A stretch of 45,205 bases of DNA, taken from assembly GCA_018268335.1 (NCBI GenBank), contig JAFDWT010000012.1, positions 1 through 45,205 on the forward strand, given 5' to 3'. Shown piece after piece: positions 1-8,566 of the stretch. The stretch is from Armatimonadota bacterium (GTDB lineage: Bacteria; Armatimonadota; Fimbriimonadia; Fimbriimonadales; Fimbriimonadaceae). Positions within the stretch are counted from its first letter, which is position 1. Each line of letters starts with the position of its first letter. The notes under the pieces were generated by a model. The model had not been told where the DNA came from. It was given only the letters and a program-made list of their open reading frames with translations, and did not search any database. Both the position numbers and the translations under genes were made by a program.

Positions 1-474
1 CATCAGGCCGAGGAATGTCGCGCAGAGTAGTTCGCCGTCGGCGAACGGCGTGTCTTTCTTTGTCTTGGCGCTTGCTGTCAGTTCAACCAAAAGGCCAGAC
101 CACTCTGACCAAATGACGGACAACTTCTTACGCAAGGCAGCCTCTGCGACACTGGCCACATAGAGTCCAGCAAGCACCTTCACGAACCGACTGCCCTTGC
201 GGCAATAGGCTTCGGCCAGGGCCAATTCGGCTTCAATCTTGTCAATCGGCTTTTCCGCGCCCGCCTGGAATCTGGTTCGGTCACGGCGCAGTTGGTCGAC
301 GGTGAACTCAGCGATCCCCGCCAAAAGGTCAGAGCGGTGCGGGAAGTAGTAGTGCACAGTCGCGTGGTTGATGCCTAGCTCGGCGGCCACGTTCCTGGCG
401 GTCAGAGACTCCAACCCTTGCACGCCCATCAGGTCATAGGCGGCTTTGAGAATATCGGGCCGTCGTGTCTTCAT
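1..474 (-). CDS. TetR/AcrR-family transcriptional regulator (3' end outside window)
   Basis: This reads as an open frame of 158 codons that runs off the left edge, so the C-terminus is missing. The N-terminus (MKTRRPDILKAAYDLMG, then residues 17-50) has the TetR helix-turn-helix pattern: a region like SLTARNVAAELGINHATVHY followed by YFPHRSDLL, which is the usual recognition helix and its YxxFxxKxxL-type continuation. The remainder should be the ligand-binding helical domain; the ligand cannot be told. The ATG at 474 is the first start in frame and lies 6 bases downstream of a TAATAT -10-like hexamer (486-481). It is divergent from alr with 79 bases between the starts, so it may regulate itself and possibly alr, but no clear palindromic operator is visible. 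Confidence 0.88.
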   Translation of the reverse strand, partial: MKTRRPDILKAAYDLMGVQGLESLTARNVAAELGINHATVHYYFPHRSDLLAGIAEFTVDQLRRDRTRFQAGAEKPIDKIEAELALAEAYCRKGSRFVKVLAGLYVASVAEAALRKKLSVIWSEWSGLLVELTASAKTKKDTPFADGELLCATFLGLM

Positions 475-553
475 AATTCTATATTAACCGGGTGGTGGGC
501 AATCCGTCAGGTCGGACCAGAAAAATCCAGCGAAAAGTCGCCAGAATAGAAGT
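475..553. promoter_or_regulatory. Divergent promoter region, tetR-like gene / alr
   Basis: These 79 bases separate the two divergent starts. On the minus strand TAATAT (486-481) precedes the TetR ATG by 6 bases, with CTGACG (510-505) at 18-base spacing as a weak -35. On the plus strand CAGAAT (542-547) precedes the alr GTG by 6 bases. Neither gene has a convincing Shine-Dalgarno sequence, so both transcripts may be leaderless. The calls are pattern-based only. Confidence 0.4.
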
Positions 554-1666
554 GTGGATCCCTATCCGCGAACCTGGGCGGTCGTCGACCTCCGTTGCTT
601 GCGCGACAACTTGGCGTATGTCCGCGCGCAGATGGGGACAAGCCCGGTCCAGATTGCACTGGTGGCTAAGGCGGACGCCTATGGGCATGGCTTGTTGCCC
701 GTCTGCAGGTTCGCAGCAACCAACGGCGCGGACGCCATCGCCGTGGCCACCGTCCAAGAAGGCGTCTCGCTGCGCGAGGCCGGCGTCGAAGTGCCGGTCA
801 TGGTGATGTCGCCGATCCTGCCGGCTGAATGCGATCAAGCCGTCTTCTACAACCTGGAAGTCTTTGTCGAGAACGCGACACTGGCCAAGGCCATGGACTC
901 AGCTGCGGCCAAGCAGTCGCGGACTGCGCGGCTGCACCTGAAGGTTGACACGGGCCTGCACCGCTATGGATGCCCGCCCAAGGACGCCTCGACCATCGCC
1001 CACGATATCGATGGCTATTCCAACACGAAGTTGGTTGGACTCTGCCAGCACTTCAGCGACAGTTCGGCAGACGAAGCTTCGACTGCCAAACAACTTTGGA
1101 TTTTTGAGCAAGCGCTCAAAGAGTGCCGGGCTCGGTCGGTGAAGTTCGAGCAGGTGCACATGGCCAACAGCGGTGCCGCCATCAAGTACCCGGCGAGCAG
1201 AGGGACGATGGTGCGGGTCGGTGTGCTGGCTTATGGCGTCGATCCCTTTGGCCTGACCGCGGGCTCGGTACGCCCGGTGTCCAGCTGGTTCGGGCGTGTT
1301 TTGAGTCTACGAATGGTGCCTGCGGGAGCAAAACTTGGCTATGCTGGCACCTACACGACCAGCCGTCAAACGGTCGTGGCGACGGTCGGCGTCGGCTATG
1401 GCGACGGCTACACCCGGGCACTGAGCAACAAGGGGTTCACCGCCGTCAACGGCCAAAAGGCCGCTGTCATCGGCCTTGTCTGTATGGACCAGATGCTCAT
1501 CGACGTCACGGGCATCACTGATGTGGGAATTGGTACGGTAGTCGAATTGATCGGCCCCAATGTTTCGGCGACCGAATTAGCGAAGCTCGCTGGCACCAAC
1601 GCCCACGAGATTCTCACCAACGTGACGGCGCGAGTGCCCCGGCGCTACGTCTACCCCGATATGTGA
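554..1666 (+). CDS. alr: Alanine racemase
   Basis: This PLP-dependent enzyme interconverts L- and D-alanine in the cytoplasm and supplies D-Ala for peptidoglycan. The 370-residue length is normal for the family. The N-terminal barrel carries the PLP lysine in VAKADAYGHG (Lys39). The C-terminal domain has GVGYGDGYTRALSNKG, the equivalent of the catalytic-tyrosine GYxDGYxR motif, and the conserved CMDQMLIDVT. The start is a GTG at 554, chosen because WAVVDLRCLRDNL then sits at the usual distance from the N-terminus; no upstream in-frame start fits. It ends 6 bases before the convergent serA stop, leaving no room for a separate terminator. D-alanine produced here is also the residue removed by the carboxypeptidase encoded at 5786-6988. 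Confidence 0.95.
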   Translation: MDPYPRTWAVVDLRCLRDNLAYVRAQMGTSPVQIALVAKADAYGHGLLPVCRFAATNGADAIAVATVQEGVSLREAGVEVPVMVMSPILPAECDQAVFYNLEVFVENATLAKAMDSAAAKQSRTARLHLKVDTGLHRYGCPPKDASTIAHDIDGYSNTKLVGLCQHFSDSSADEASTAKQLWIFEQALKECRARSVKFEQVHMANSGAAIKYPASRGTMVRVGVLAYGVDPFGLTAGSVRPVSSWFGRVLSLRMVPAGAKLGYAGTYTTSRQTVVATVGVGYGDGYTRALSNKGFTAVNGQKAAVIGLVCMDQMLIDVTGITDVGIGTVVELIGPNVSATELAKLAGTNAHEILTNVTARVPRRYVYPDM

Positions 1667-1672
1667 CCAAGG

Positions 1673-2878
1673 TCACGACTTCATCGGCAATACGCTAGCG
1701 TCGAACACCCAAGGGTGGGTTTTGATCGCCGCGATGCCGTGAGGGCTGGGCGATTTGTCCAGGCCGATTTGCGCGATGGCCGCCTGGGCGCCACCCAGGA
1801 CGATGTTCTCCATCTCCTGCACGTTGACGCCTTCGTCTTTCAGAACTCCCAAGACATGGGCCAGGACGCCGACACGGTCTTGGTGCCGGACGACCAAGAG
1901 ATGGGTCGCGACCTCCCCTTTGCTGACATTGACGACGTTTGGCACGATGCCGGTGGTCTTGTACTCGGCCACAATCCGCACGGTCTCGGCCGCAACAGCT
2001 TCTTGGGCCTGCTCAGTGCTGGCACCGATGTGGTGGGTGCAGTAAACGCCCTTGGCGGTTGTCAGCGGCCCTTCATATGACGCCGTCGCATCCGACGGCT
2101 CGCCCTCGAAGACGTCGAGGCAGGCTCGGAGTCGACCGGACTCCGTGTGCCGCAACAGCGCCGCTTGGTCGATCACTTCTGCGCGGCTGGTGTTGACAAC
2201 GATCGAGCCGTCCTTGAGTGCCGAGAGAAACTCTTCGTTCACCATCCCCTTTGTCTCGGGGCTAAGCGCGGTGTGCAACGAGACGACGTCGGCTTGCTTG
2301 GCCAAGTCGATGAGGTTACTCGCGCGCGCGATGCCGAGGGCAGCCGCCGCCACCGGAGTCATCCACCGGCTATACGCGATGACGGTCATGCCGAAGGCTC
2401 TGGCGCGAGGGATCATCTCCTGGGCGATTTGCCCCATACCCACGAGGCCAAGTGTCTGGCCATACAGCCCGCGGGCCTTGCTGAACCTCTTCTTGTCCCA
2501 ATGTCCGGCGCGCAGCTCTGCGACATTGTCTGGAATCTGGCGGTCAGCGGCGATGATCATGCCAAACGCAAGCTCGGCGACGGCAATGCTGTTCTTGCCC
2601 GGGCAGTTGGCGACATAGACGCCTTTGCGACTCGCGGCATCGACGTCGATCGTGTTGTATCCAGCGCCGGCCCGCACGATCAAACTCAGCTTGCCGGCCT
2701 CGATAACACTGGCGGGCACCTTGGTTGACCGCACGATCAGGACGTCGAAGTCGGTCTTGGCGACCACCTCGACCAGCGTGTCACCGCTGAGGTCAGGTTG
2801 GGACACCACCTCGCAGCCGATGGCCTTAAGGCCGTCGAGGCCAGATTTCTCCAGTTTGTCGGCGACGAGGACTTTCAT
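1673..2878 (-). CDS. serA: D-3-phosphoglycerate dehydrogenase (serine biosynthesis)
   Basis: It oxidises 3-phosphoglycerate with NAD+, the first step of serine synthesis. The protein has 401 residues. Residues 1-100 form the substrate-binding part (RAGAGYNTIDVDAA). The Rossmann NAD site is LGLVGMGQIAQE at about 143-154. The catalytic histidine lies in CTHHIGAST near residue 290. A C-terminal ACT domain begins near residue 325 (HLLVVRHQDRVGVLAHVLG). It lacks the long intervening domain of the actinobacterial type, so it is the short ACT form; ACT domains in this family commonly bind serine. It is the last gene of the minus-strand run and starts 12 bases after the DUF255 stop. No Shine-Dalgarno is evident, so translation may depend on the upstream gene. 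A related 2-hydroxyacid dehydrogenase is the only real alternative. Confidence 0.93.
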   Translation of the reverse strand: MKVLVADKLEKSGLDGLKAIGCEVVSQPDLSGDTLVEVVAKTDFDVLIVRSTKVPASVIEAGKLSLIVRAGAGYNTIDVDAASRKGVYVANCPGKNSIAVAELAFGMIIAADRQIPDNVAELRAGHWDKKRFSKARGLYGQTLGLVGMGQIAQEMIPRARAFGMTVIAYSRWMTPVAAAALGIARASNLIDLAKQADVVSLHTALSPETKGMVNEEFLSALKDGSIVVNTSRAEVIDQAALLRHTESGRLRACLDVFEGEPSDATASYEGPLTTAKGVYCTHHIGASTEQAQEAVAAETVRIVAEYKTTGIVPNVVNVSKGEVATHLLVVRHQDRVGVLAHVLGVLKDEGVNVQEMENIVLGGAQAAIAQIGLDKSPSPHGIAAIKTHPWVFDASVLPMKS

Positions 2879-2890
2879 AGTGCCGCCAGT

Positions 2891-5050
2891 TTACTGGGGG
2901 CTCTTGGGTGAGACGATCAACAGTCCTTCTAGCGACTTGGTCACCGGTGCCATGCACTTGCTGTCGTCGCACAATTGATAGGTGACCGAAATAACGAACT
3001 CGTGCCTTCCGGGGCTGGCGAAGAGACGCATAGGCAGCTCGACACGTCCGGTGTATTGGCCGGACGGCTCATCTGGAAAGCCGACTTCTCCCAGGACGCC
3101 CGAGACCGAAACGGTCGTCGGAACCAGCCATTTGGTGGGTGGTTGATGAGTGTTGATGTGGTGTCCGTCCGGCAGGTCGATGACGATGGATGTCTCGGCA
3201 CTTTTCGACTCCTCAGCTTCTAGCTCAAAAATCGTCAAGTAAACAAGAGCCTGACCAGGCGGCGCAAAGTCGACAGTTGGCGCCGAGTCATCGACCGACA
3301 AGAGGTCATAGAGGACTTCCCGTAGCAGGGACTCACATGCGGTCGGAGCCCGCTCGGCCCATCCGGCGACCTGTTGCAAATGGAACCTAAAAGCATCTCC
3401 TCTGCCCAACCGGCGCAGAACGCGCAACATCACCGACGTCGCGCTGGGGCAGGCAGAATCGAGCACCGACTTCATGCGACTGATCGGTGCGTGATGGCGG
3501 AGGGAAGAGTTCCAGAATCCTCCTTTCGGATCGCTGAATTCATCAAGTGCCGCATCGCACAGTTTGGTGGCAGCGTCCAACCAAAAGGATTTTTCGTTCG
3601 TCTCGTAGAGATCCAGGCAAGCATCTGCTAAGTAGGCATAGTCGTCAAGAAAGCCCAGTCCGTTTGCTCCGCCTGCGACCAATTGGTGAGGCAGATCGCT
3701 GGTCATCTCATCGAGCAGATTCTTGGTGATTAGCTCGGCGCGCTCGGTCAAGCCGCATTGGACCAAGGCACTGACAGCCAAGGCGTTCCAGGAGACAAGT
3801 CGTTTGGTATCCGTATGAGGTTTGTTCCGGGCTTGTCGGGCAGACGCCAGCACTTCCAACTCCTCGCCCATCGGCAAGGTGTCCGAGCGATAGAGGACAT
3901 TGGCACCAGTGGGATGTTGAGTGGCCTCCTCCAGGAAGTTGCCCTCGGGCTGGATGGAAAAGACCCGGCAAAACTCCTCGGCCCGGTCGCCCAGCAGATC
4001 CTGCACTTCGTCCCACCGCCAGGTGAAGTAGGCGCCCTCCTCGCCATCCGAGTCCGCGTCCTGGGCTGAGTAGAGCGTGCCGTCGGGAGCCGACATCTCA
4101 CGCCGCATCCAGGCCAAAGTCGACGAGAGGGCGACCGACAACTCCTCCCGTACATCACCCGGATCCATGATCTCGACCACCCGCGACAGGTTTCCGACCA
4201 TCAGGGCGTTGTCCGAGAGCATCTTCTCAAAGTGCGGCAACAGCCATTCGCGATCGGTCGAGTACCTGTGAAACCCGCCGCCGACGTGGTCGAACATGCC
4301 ACCGCGGCACATCGCCAACAGAGTCGCCACCGCCATGGTGGAGGCCTGGGCGACCAGCTCTTCCGCTTCTCCCAAGTTATGCCGCAGCGCCGCGTAGTCC
4401 AACAAGAAGGTAATCGCCGTATGTGGAGGAAACTTGGGCGCGCTACCAAACCCACCGAAGTCGCGGTCAAATGTCGACCACAGCGCCGAAACCGCCGCAT
4501 CCAACATCTCCACCCCAGGCTTCGACGTCGAGCCCGCCAGGCTGCGCCCGCCGACCTGACGGATCGACTCGGCGAACTCGCTCGCAGCTGTCACAACCTC
4601 ACTGCGCTGCTCCCGCCAGGCCTGTGCCAGGTTGGTCACGATGCTCAAAAAGCTCGGCATCCCGTCGCGTGAGTGGGCAGGAAAGTAAGTGCCGGTGAAG
4701 AACGGCTCCAGGTCCGGGGTCAGGAACACGGTCATCGGCCAGCCGCCGTGGCCGTTGGCCATCTGCACCGCAGCCATCAAAACTTCGTCGATGTCGGGTC
4801 TCTCCTCGCGGTCGACCTTCACGCTGACAAAGCTAGCGTTGAGGGCAAGGGCAACAGAGGGGTCTTCAAACGACTCGTGGGCCATCACGTGGCACCAGTG
4901 GCAGGCGCTATAGCCGACGCTGACGAACAGAGGCTTGTCCTCGGCCTTGGCTTTCGCCAGGGCCTCGTCGCCCCATTCGTACCAGTCCACCGGGTTGTCG
5001 GCGTGCTGGCGCAGATAGAGCGAGGCGGCGTCCGCCAGTCGGTTGGGCAT
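2891..5050 (-). CDS. DUF255/YyaL (SSP411) thioredoxin-fold protein with C-terminal DsbD-like domain
   Basis: The N-terminal region (MPNRLADAASLYLRQHADNPV, then VGYSACHWCHVMAHESFEDP) is the thioredoxin-like DUF255 signature with a CHWC redox motif near residue 60. The middle (about 150-590) is the long helical barrel typical of YyaL/SPATA20 proteins, with HPGGF-like pieces such as MFDHVGGGFHRYSTD and APKFPPHTAI. The last 110 residues or so do not look like the usual YyaL tail; they resemble the DsbD N-terminal (DsbC-like, PF11412) beta domain: HINTHQPPTKWLVPTTV, then a late YQLCDDSKCMAPV cysteine pair. The open frame extends to 5125, but ATG 5050 (719 aa) is preferred because it begins with the conserved family N-terminus and clears the upstream gene. 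No signal peptide is seen, which is odd for a DsbD-like module. The biochemical role of the family is not established. Confidence 0.88.
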   Translation of the reverse strand: MPNRLADAASLYLRQHADNPVDWYEWGDEALAKAKAEDKPLFVSVGYSACHWCHVMAHESFEDPSVALALNASFVSVKVDREERPDIDEVLMAAVQMANGHGGWPMTVFLTPDLEPFFTGTYFPAHSRDGMPSFLSIVTNLAQAWREQRSEVVTAASEFAESIRQVGGRSLAGSTSKPGVEMLDAAVSALWSTFDRDFGGFGSAPKFPPHTAITFLLDYAALRHNLGEAEELVAQASTMAVATLLAMCRGGMFDHVGGGFHRYSTDREWLLPHFEKMLSDNALMVGNLSRVVEIMDPGDVREELSVALSSTLAWMRREMSAPDGTLYSAQDADSDGEEGAYFTWRWDEVQDLLGDRAEEFCRVFSIQPEGNFLEEATQHPTGANVLYRSDTLPMGEELEVLASARQARNKPHTDTKRLVSWNALAVSALVQCGLTERAELITKNLLDEMTSDLPHQLVAGGANGLGFLDDYAYLADACLDLYETNEKSFWLDAATKLCDAALDEFSDPKGGFWNSSLRHHAPISRMKSVLDSACPSATSVMLRVLRRLGRGDAFRFHLQQVAGWAERAPTACESLLREVLYDLLSVDDSAPTVDFAPPGQALVYLTIFELEAEESKSAETSIVIDLPDGHHINTHQPPTKWLVPTTVSVSGVLGEVGFPDEPSGQYTGRVELPMRLFASPGRHEFVISVTYQLCDDSKCMAPVTKSLEGLLIVSPKSPQ

Positions 5051-5061
5051 CGCCCGAGAGG

Positions 5062-5784
5062 TTACCGTTCGAGCCCGACCAGGGCCCGGAGCCGTTGCAC
5101 GTCCTTCATGTGCAGCGTCCGGCACTCTCCTGGCTTCATGCCCTTCTGCACCAGGTGGGCGATGCGAGTCCGCACCAGCTTCACCACTGGACAGCCGACA
5201 GCGGCCAGCATCAATCGCACCTGCCGCTTGCGGCCTTCGTGGATGACGAGCGACACCAGGGAAGTCCCCGCTGAATTGAGCGGGGCTACTAAGTGCGCTT
5301 CTGCGGGGGCCGTCTTCTGCCCTTCGATGAAGATGCCACGGCGCAACCGGTCCATGCCGTGCTCGTCCGGCTGTCCCAAGACAGTCGCCAAGTACTCCTT
5401 CTCGACGCCGTACTTGGCGTGGCTGAGACGGGCGGCGAGGTCGCCGTCGTTGGTGAGCAGAAGCAGGCCCGCGGTGTCCATGTCCAGCCGTCCGACAGGC
5501 TTGACGGGCGCGCCGACGTCGGGAATCAAGTGCATCACTGTCCGCCGCCCACGTTCATCGGATAGGGTGGTGACATAGCCGGCCGGTTTGTTCATCAGCA
5601 GGTAGACGTGCCCCGCTGGCCGCACCACTTCGCCGTCGACGGCGACGACGTCGTCGGGGCCGACTTTGGTGCCGAGCTCGATCACCGGAACCCCGTTGAC
5701 GGTGACCTGTCCGGCAAGGATGATCTCCTCCGACTTGCGGCGGCTGGCGACTCCGGCATGGGCCAGGTAGCGGTGCAGGCGCAT
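5062..5784 (-). CDS. Pseudouridine synthase, RsuA/RluB/RluE/RluF family
   Basis: It should isomerise a specific uridine in rRNA. Residues 1-50 form an S4 RNA-binding domain (RLHRYLAHAGVASRRKSEE). The catalytic domain carries MNKPAGYVTTLSD and GRLDMDTAGLLLLTNDGD, with the catalytic aspartate at Asp101. A C-terminal EGRKRQVRLMLAAVGCPV closes the family signature. The length of 240 residues is normal. The frame is open upstream to 5943, but that extension overlaps the carboxypeptidase gene and is low-complexity; ATG 5784 starts exactly at the S4 domain and lies just after the upstream stop at 5786. Which rRNA position is modified cannot be told from sequence alone; RluB (23S) and RsuA (16S) are both possible. 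Co-transcription with scpB and scpA upstream matches an arrangement common in many bacteria. Confidence 0.92.
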   Translation of the reverse strand: MRLHRYLAHAGVASRRKSEEIILAGQVTVNGVPVIELGTKVGPDDVVAVDGEVVRPAGHVYLLMNKPAGYVTTLSDERGRRTVMHLIPDVGAPVKPVGRLDMDTAGLLLLTNDGDLAARLSHAKYGVEKEYLATVLGQPDEHGMDRLRRGIFIEGQKTAPAEAHLVAPLNSAGTSLVSLVIHEGRKRQVRLMLAAVGCPVVKLVRTRIAHLVQKGMKPGECRTLHMKDVQRLRALVGLER

Positions 5785-5785
5785 C

Positions 5786-6988
5786 TCACCAGCTGACAAT
5801 TCTGTTCCTCCTGCGTTGGTACCGGCCGCGCCGCATCCAGGCCCAGCCGCCGACCAACGCGCCGCCGATGAGCAGCGTACTGGGTTGCGGCAGGCGTTGT
5901 GCTGGCGGTTTGATGGCGACCGCCGCTGCCGCTTCGACCTCAACGGGCACCATGCTGCCGTCAGAGAGTTTCATCATCACAGTCCCCATGGCCTGACCTT
6001 CCTGTACCGGGGCGTTGACGGACTTGGGCGTTGATGACGGCGTGGCGGAAAACGGCGTCCCTGCTATCCAGGGCACGACGAGCCCTTTCGTGGCCCGCAC
6101 AGCGACCTCACCGGATTGGCCGTCCACCACTGGGGCACTGCCCAATGCCTGCCCGGCCCCCGCGACCACCTTGTCGACCAGGTTCGCCTCCGCCCAGCCC
6201 TCCAGGGTGGTGGTGTCGGTCATCCAGTCTTTGCCCCCCATGACCACCGTCACAATCGTGTGCCCGTTGACAGTGAACGCACCGACGAAGCACTTGCCGG
6301 CCGGGACAGTCCACCCCGTCTTGACACCCAAACACTCCTTGTCCTCCTTGAGCAGCTTGTTGTGGTTGGTCAGGGTCAGGTCTTTGGAGTCCGACGACCG
6401 CGTCACCTTGTGCCTCCAGGTCTGGACCACTTCCGCGAAGCGTTGGTTTTCCAGGGCGGCGCTGGCGATCAAGCCCAGGTCGTAGGCCGTCGTGTAGTGC
6501 TCGGGATCATGCAGGCCGTGCGGGTTGGTGAACTGCGTCTCCTTGCAGCCGAGCTCCTTGGCGCGCTGGTTCATCAGCTTGGCAAAGCCCTCGGTGGAGC
6601 CGGCGATCTGGAAGGCCATGGTCGCGCAGGCGTCGTTGGCGCTGCGCAGCATGATCGCGTAGAGCATGTCTTGCGCCTCGAGCTGCTCGCCCGACTTGAG
6701 GTGCAGGCTGCTTTCGCCGACTTCCTCGATACCCTCGGGAGCGGTGACGATCAGGTGCGGGCTCGTCTTTTCGGCCACCAAAAGGCCGGTCATGATCTTC
6801 GTTGTGCTCGCCGGAAAGCGACGCGTGTGCGCGGCCTTGGCCCACAGGACGCGGCGGGTTTTCTGGTCCATGATGACCGCGGAAAGCGATCCGATGTCGT
6901 CGGGGGCCAGTGTCTTCGCCCTGATGTCCTCTCCGGCCATAGCCGCCGCTGACAGGAGGATGGTCAGGACGAGGCTGGCGGGCTTCAA
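5786..6988 (-). CDS. dacF: D-alanyl-D-alanine carboxypeptidase (S11 family, PBP5/DacF type)
   Basis: It trims the terminal D-Ala of peptidoglycan pentapeptides outside the membrane. A signal peptide (MKPASLVLTILLSAAAMA) is followed by the catalytic triad motifs: STTK with Ser61 and Lys64, SANDA (SxN), and GVKTGWT (KTG). A beta-rich C-terminal domain follows. The tail has a short linker (AQRLPQPS), a hydrophobic stretch LLIGGALVGGWAWM and an arginine-rich end, so the enzyme is probably anchored by a C-terminal transmembrane helix. That tail superficially resembles a PEP-CTERM sorting signal. The start is TTG at 6988, overlapping the scpB stop as TTGA, which implies translational coupling. 400 residues is normal for the family. 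Confidence 0.92.
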   Translation of the reverse strand: MKPASLVLTILLSAAAMAGEDIRAKTLAPDDIGSLSAVIMDQKTRRVLWAKAAHTRRFPASTTKIMTGLLVAEKTSPHLIVTAPEGIEEVGESSLHLKSGEQLEAQDMLYAIMLRSANDACATMAFQIAGSTEGFAKLMNQRAKELGCKETQFTNPHGLHDPEHYTTAYDLGLIASAALENQRFAEVVQTWRHKVTRSSDSKDLTLTNHNKLLKEDKECLGVKTGWTVPAGKCFVGAFTVNGHTIVTVVMGGKDWMTDTTTLEGWAEANLVDKVVAGAGQALGSAPVVDGQSGEVAVRATKGLVVPWIAGTPFSATPSSTPKSVNAPVQEGQAMGTVMMKLSDGSMVPVEVEAAAAVAIKPPAQRLPQPSTLLIGGALVGGWAWMRRGRYQRRRNRIVSW

Positions 6989-7560
6989 ACGGTGGTCTCC
7001 TCTGGCAAGGGCAGTGTCGGCTGGTCGGGAGGCAGGTGCGTGCCGACCGCGTCCAGGGCGGCCCGGCCAAAGCCCAGGTCGGGCAGGTCGGCCAAGCTTT
7101 CCAGGTTAAAGACGTGCAGAAACTGCTGGGTGGTGCCGTAAAGGACAGGGCGACCCGGAGCCGCTTTGCGGCCCAGCTCGCAGACGAGGCGCTTCTCGAC
7201 CAATTGTTTCAAACCGTAGTCGCTCTGCACGCCGCGCACCTCGTCGATCTCGGACATGGTCACCGGCTGTTTGTAGGCGACGATGGCCAGGACTTCCATG
7301 AGGCTCCGGCTGAGCTTGTGCTTCTGTGGTTGCAGAAATTTTGTGACTATGTCGGCATACTCAGGCTTTGTACATATCTGGTAGCCGCCGGCGATGCGGA
7401 CGAGCTGCAGAGAGCTGGTGTGGGTCAACCGGCCACCCAGTTTTTCCAGCGAGTCCTCCACTTCGAAGATTGGCACCCCGATGGCAGTGGCCAACTCTTC
7501 GGCGGTCGCCGGGGTCTCGGCGACGAAGAGGAGAGCCTCCAGGGCCTTGAGGACGCTCAC
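6985..7560 (-). CDS. scpB: Segregation and condensation protein B
   Basis: ScpB is a winged-helix partner of ScpA and Smc in the bacterial condensin. The protein (191 aa) begins MSVLKALEALLFVAETPATA and contains SRSLMEVLAIVAYKQPVT and EIDEVRGVQSDYGLKQL, the classic ScpB core, followed by GRPVLYGTTQQFLHVF. The open frame runs further upstream to 7899, but that part lies inside scpA; the GTG at 7560 overlaps the scpA stop by four bases (GTGA), the usual coupling of this gene pair. A proline-rich tail (PPDQPTLPLPEE) follows the folded part. Confidence 0.95.
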   Translation of the reverse strand: MSVLKALEALLFVAETPATAEELATAIGVPIFEVEDSLEKLGGRLTHTSSLQLVRIAGGYQICTKPEYADIVTKFLQPQKHKLSRSLMEVLAIVAYKQPVTMSEIDEVRGVQSDYGLKQLVEKRLVCELGRKAAPGRPVLYGTTQQFLHVFNLESLADLPDLGFGRAALDAVGTHLPPDQPTLPLPEETTV

Positions 7561-8315
7561 GACTCGGCACCCCGGGCAAAGAGGACGTCGTATTCCGACA
7601 CGCGCACACGAGCTTGCCCAAGGCGGATCAACTCCAAGAGCGCCAAAAACCACCAGACCACCTCGCTCCGCGTGAACTCGCCCACGACAATCGAGTCGAG
7701 CGAAGAGAATTCCAACGGTAAGGCGCGGAGCACGACGAGCATCTGCTCGGCCAGCGAGCGGCGCGGCTTGCCCAAGGGTTCCATTGTGTCGGGGACGGCC
7801 CGGGCCAGCAGTCGCTCCAAGACGCCGGCCAGGTCGCCGATCTGGACGTCGCTGGTGTCGAAAGGCAGCTCGTAAGGGTGGCGGACGTTCTCGGACCACC
7901 GGAAAAAGAGGAGGTCACGCTCCTCTCGGCGTTCCAGCAGGTTCCGCACGGCCGGCTCGAACAGGTGGGCATACGGCTCGGCGGCGATGGAGAGAGCGTC
8001 GTCCTCTGGCTCTTCTTGTTCGGTCGGGATCAGGGCCCACGCCTTGCGCTCCAGCAGGTAGGCCAAGGCGGCCAGGGCGACGGCGGCCTGCTCCAGGTCC
8101 GTGTCGGTGGTAGCCAAGACGTAGTGGAAATACGCCTCGCAGATCGGGGCCATGGGCACGTCCAGCAAGTCGATCTTGTGGTCGTGGACGCACAGGAACA
8201 GGGCGCCCAGTGAGCCTTGGAACGCCTCACATTCGATGTGGATTTCTGGCGGGGAAGTGACGCCCAGAGGGCCGACCACGGCTCGCTCGGCCGCCAATTC
8301 CGACTTCTTAGCCAT
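7557..8315 (-). CDS. scpA: Segregation and condensation protein A (kleisin)
   Basis: ScpA bridges the Smc heads and binds ScpB during chromosome segregation. The 252-residue protein has the conserved N-terminal segment FQGSLGALFLCVHDHKIDLL followed by DVPMAPICEAYFHYV, then AAVALAALAYLLERKAWALI, and a C-terminal winged helix (REVVWWFLALLELIRLGQ-like region near residues 225-240) that contacts Smc. The N-terminal 25 residues are an extra extension. A CATAAT hexamer at 8335-8330 lies 14 bases upstream of the ATG and is a candidate -10 giving a very short leader. This is the first protein gene of a six-gene minus-strand run. Confidence 0.94.
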   Translation of the reverse strand: MAKKSELAAERAVVGPLGVTSPPEIHIECEAFQGSLGALFLCVHDHKIDLLDVPMAPICEAYFHYVLATTDTDLEQAAVALAALAYLLERKAWALIPTEQEEPEDDALSIAAEPYAHLFEPAVRNLLERREERDLLFFRWSENVRHPYELPFDTSDVQIGDLAGVLERLLARAVPDTMEPLGKPRRSLAEQMLVVLRALPLEFSSLDSIVVGEFTRSEVVWWFLALLELIRLGQARVRVSEYDVLFARGAES

Positions 8316-8379
8316 GGTCTCGCGTCCCCATTATGCCGGTCCAGAGGCGGGGTCGTCCCGGTCGGGCTGGGGAAAACGT

Positions 8380-8455
8380 TGGAGGCGCCGAGCGGATTCG
8401 AACCGCTGGATAAAGGTTTTGCAGACCTTCCCCTTAACCACTTGGGCACGGCGCC
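8380..8455 (-). tRNA. tRNA-Cys (anticodon GCA), CCA encoded
   Basis: The reverse complement folds as a tRNA. The acceptor stem GGCGCCG (8455-8449) pairs perfectly with CGGCGCC, the discriminator is U73, and a CCA end is encoded at 8382-8380. The anticodon arm is AAGGT-CTGCAAA-ACCTT, giving GCA. The T arm is GCGGTTCGAATCCGC with an intact TTCGAAT loop. U73 and the GCA anticodon are both identity elements for cysteinyl-tRNA synthetase. It lies about 64 bases upstream of scpA in the same orientation. Confidence 0.96.
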
Positions 8456-8566
8456 AAGGCTCACGATGATACCCCCGACGGGCGGCCAGGGTCTCAGGGC
8501 CGAAATGCCGGTGCCCGCCGCAAGCAGGGGAACCTTGGTGGTTCGAGGCTGGTACAACTTGCACAG

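Noticed and set aside
1123-1521. Long alternative-frame ORFs inside alr and many other genes
   Set aside because: They are Arg/Pro-rich shadows of a GC-rich coding frame with no family features.
5051-5125. N-terminal extension of the DUF255 protein from 5125
   Set aside because: It overlaps the end of the pseudouridine synthase gene and is not part of the conserved family start at 5050.
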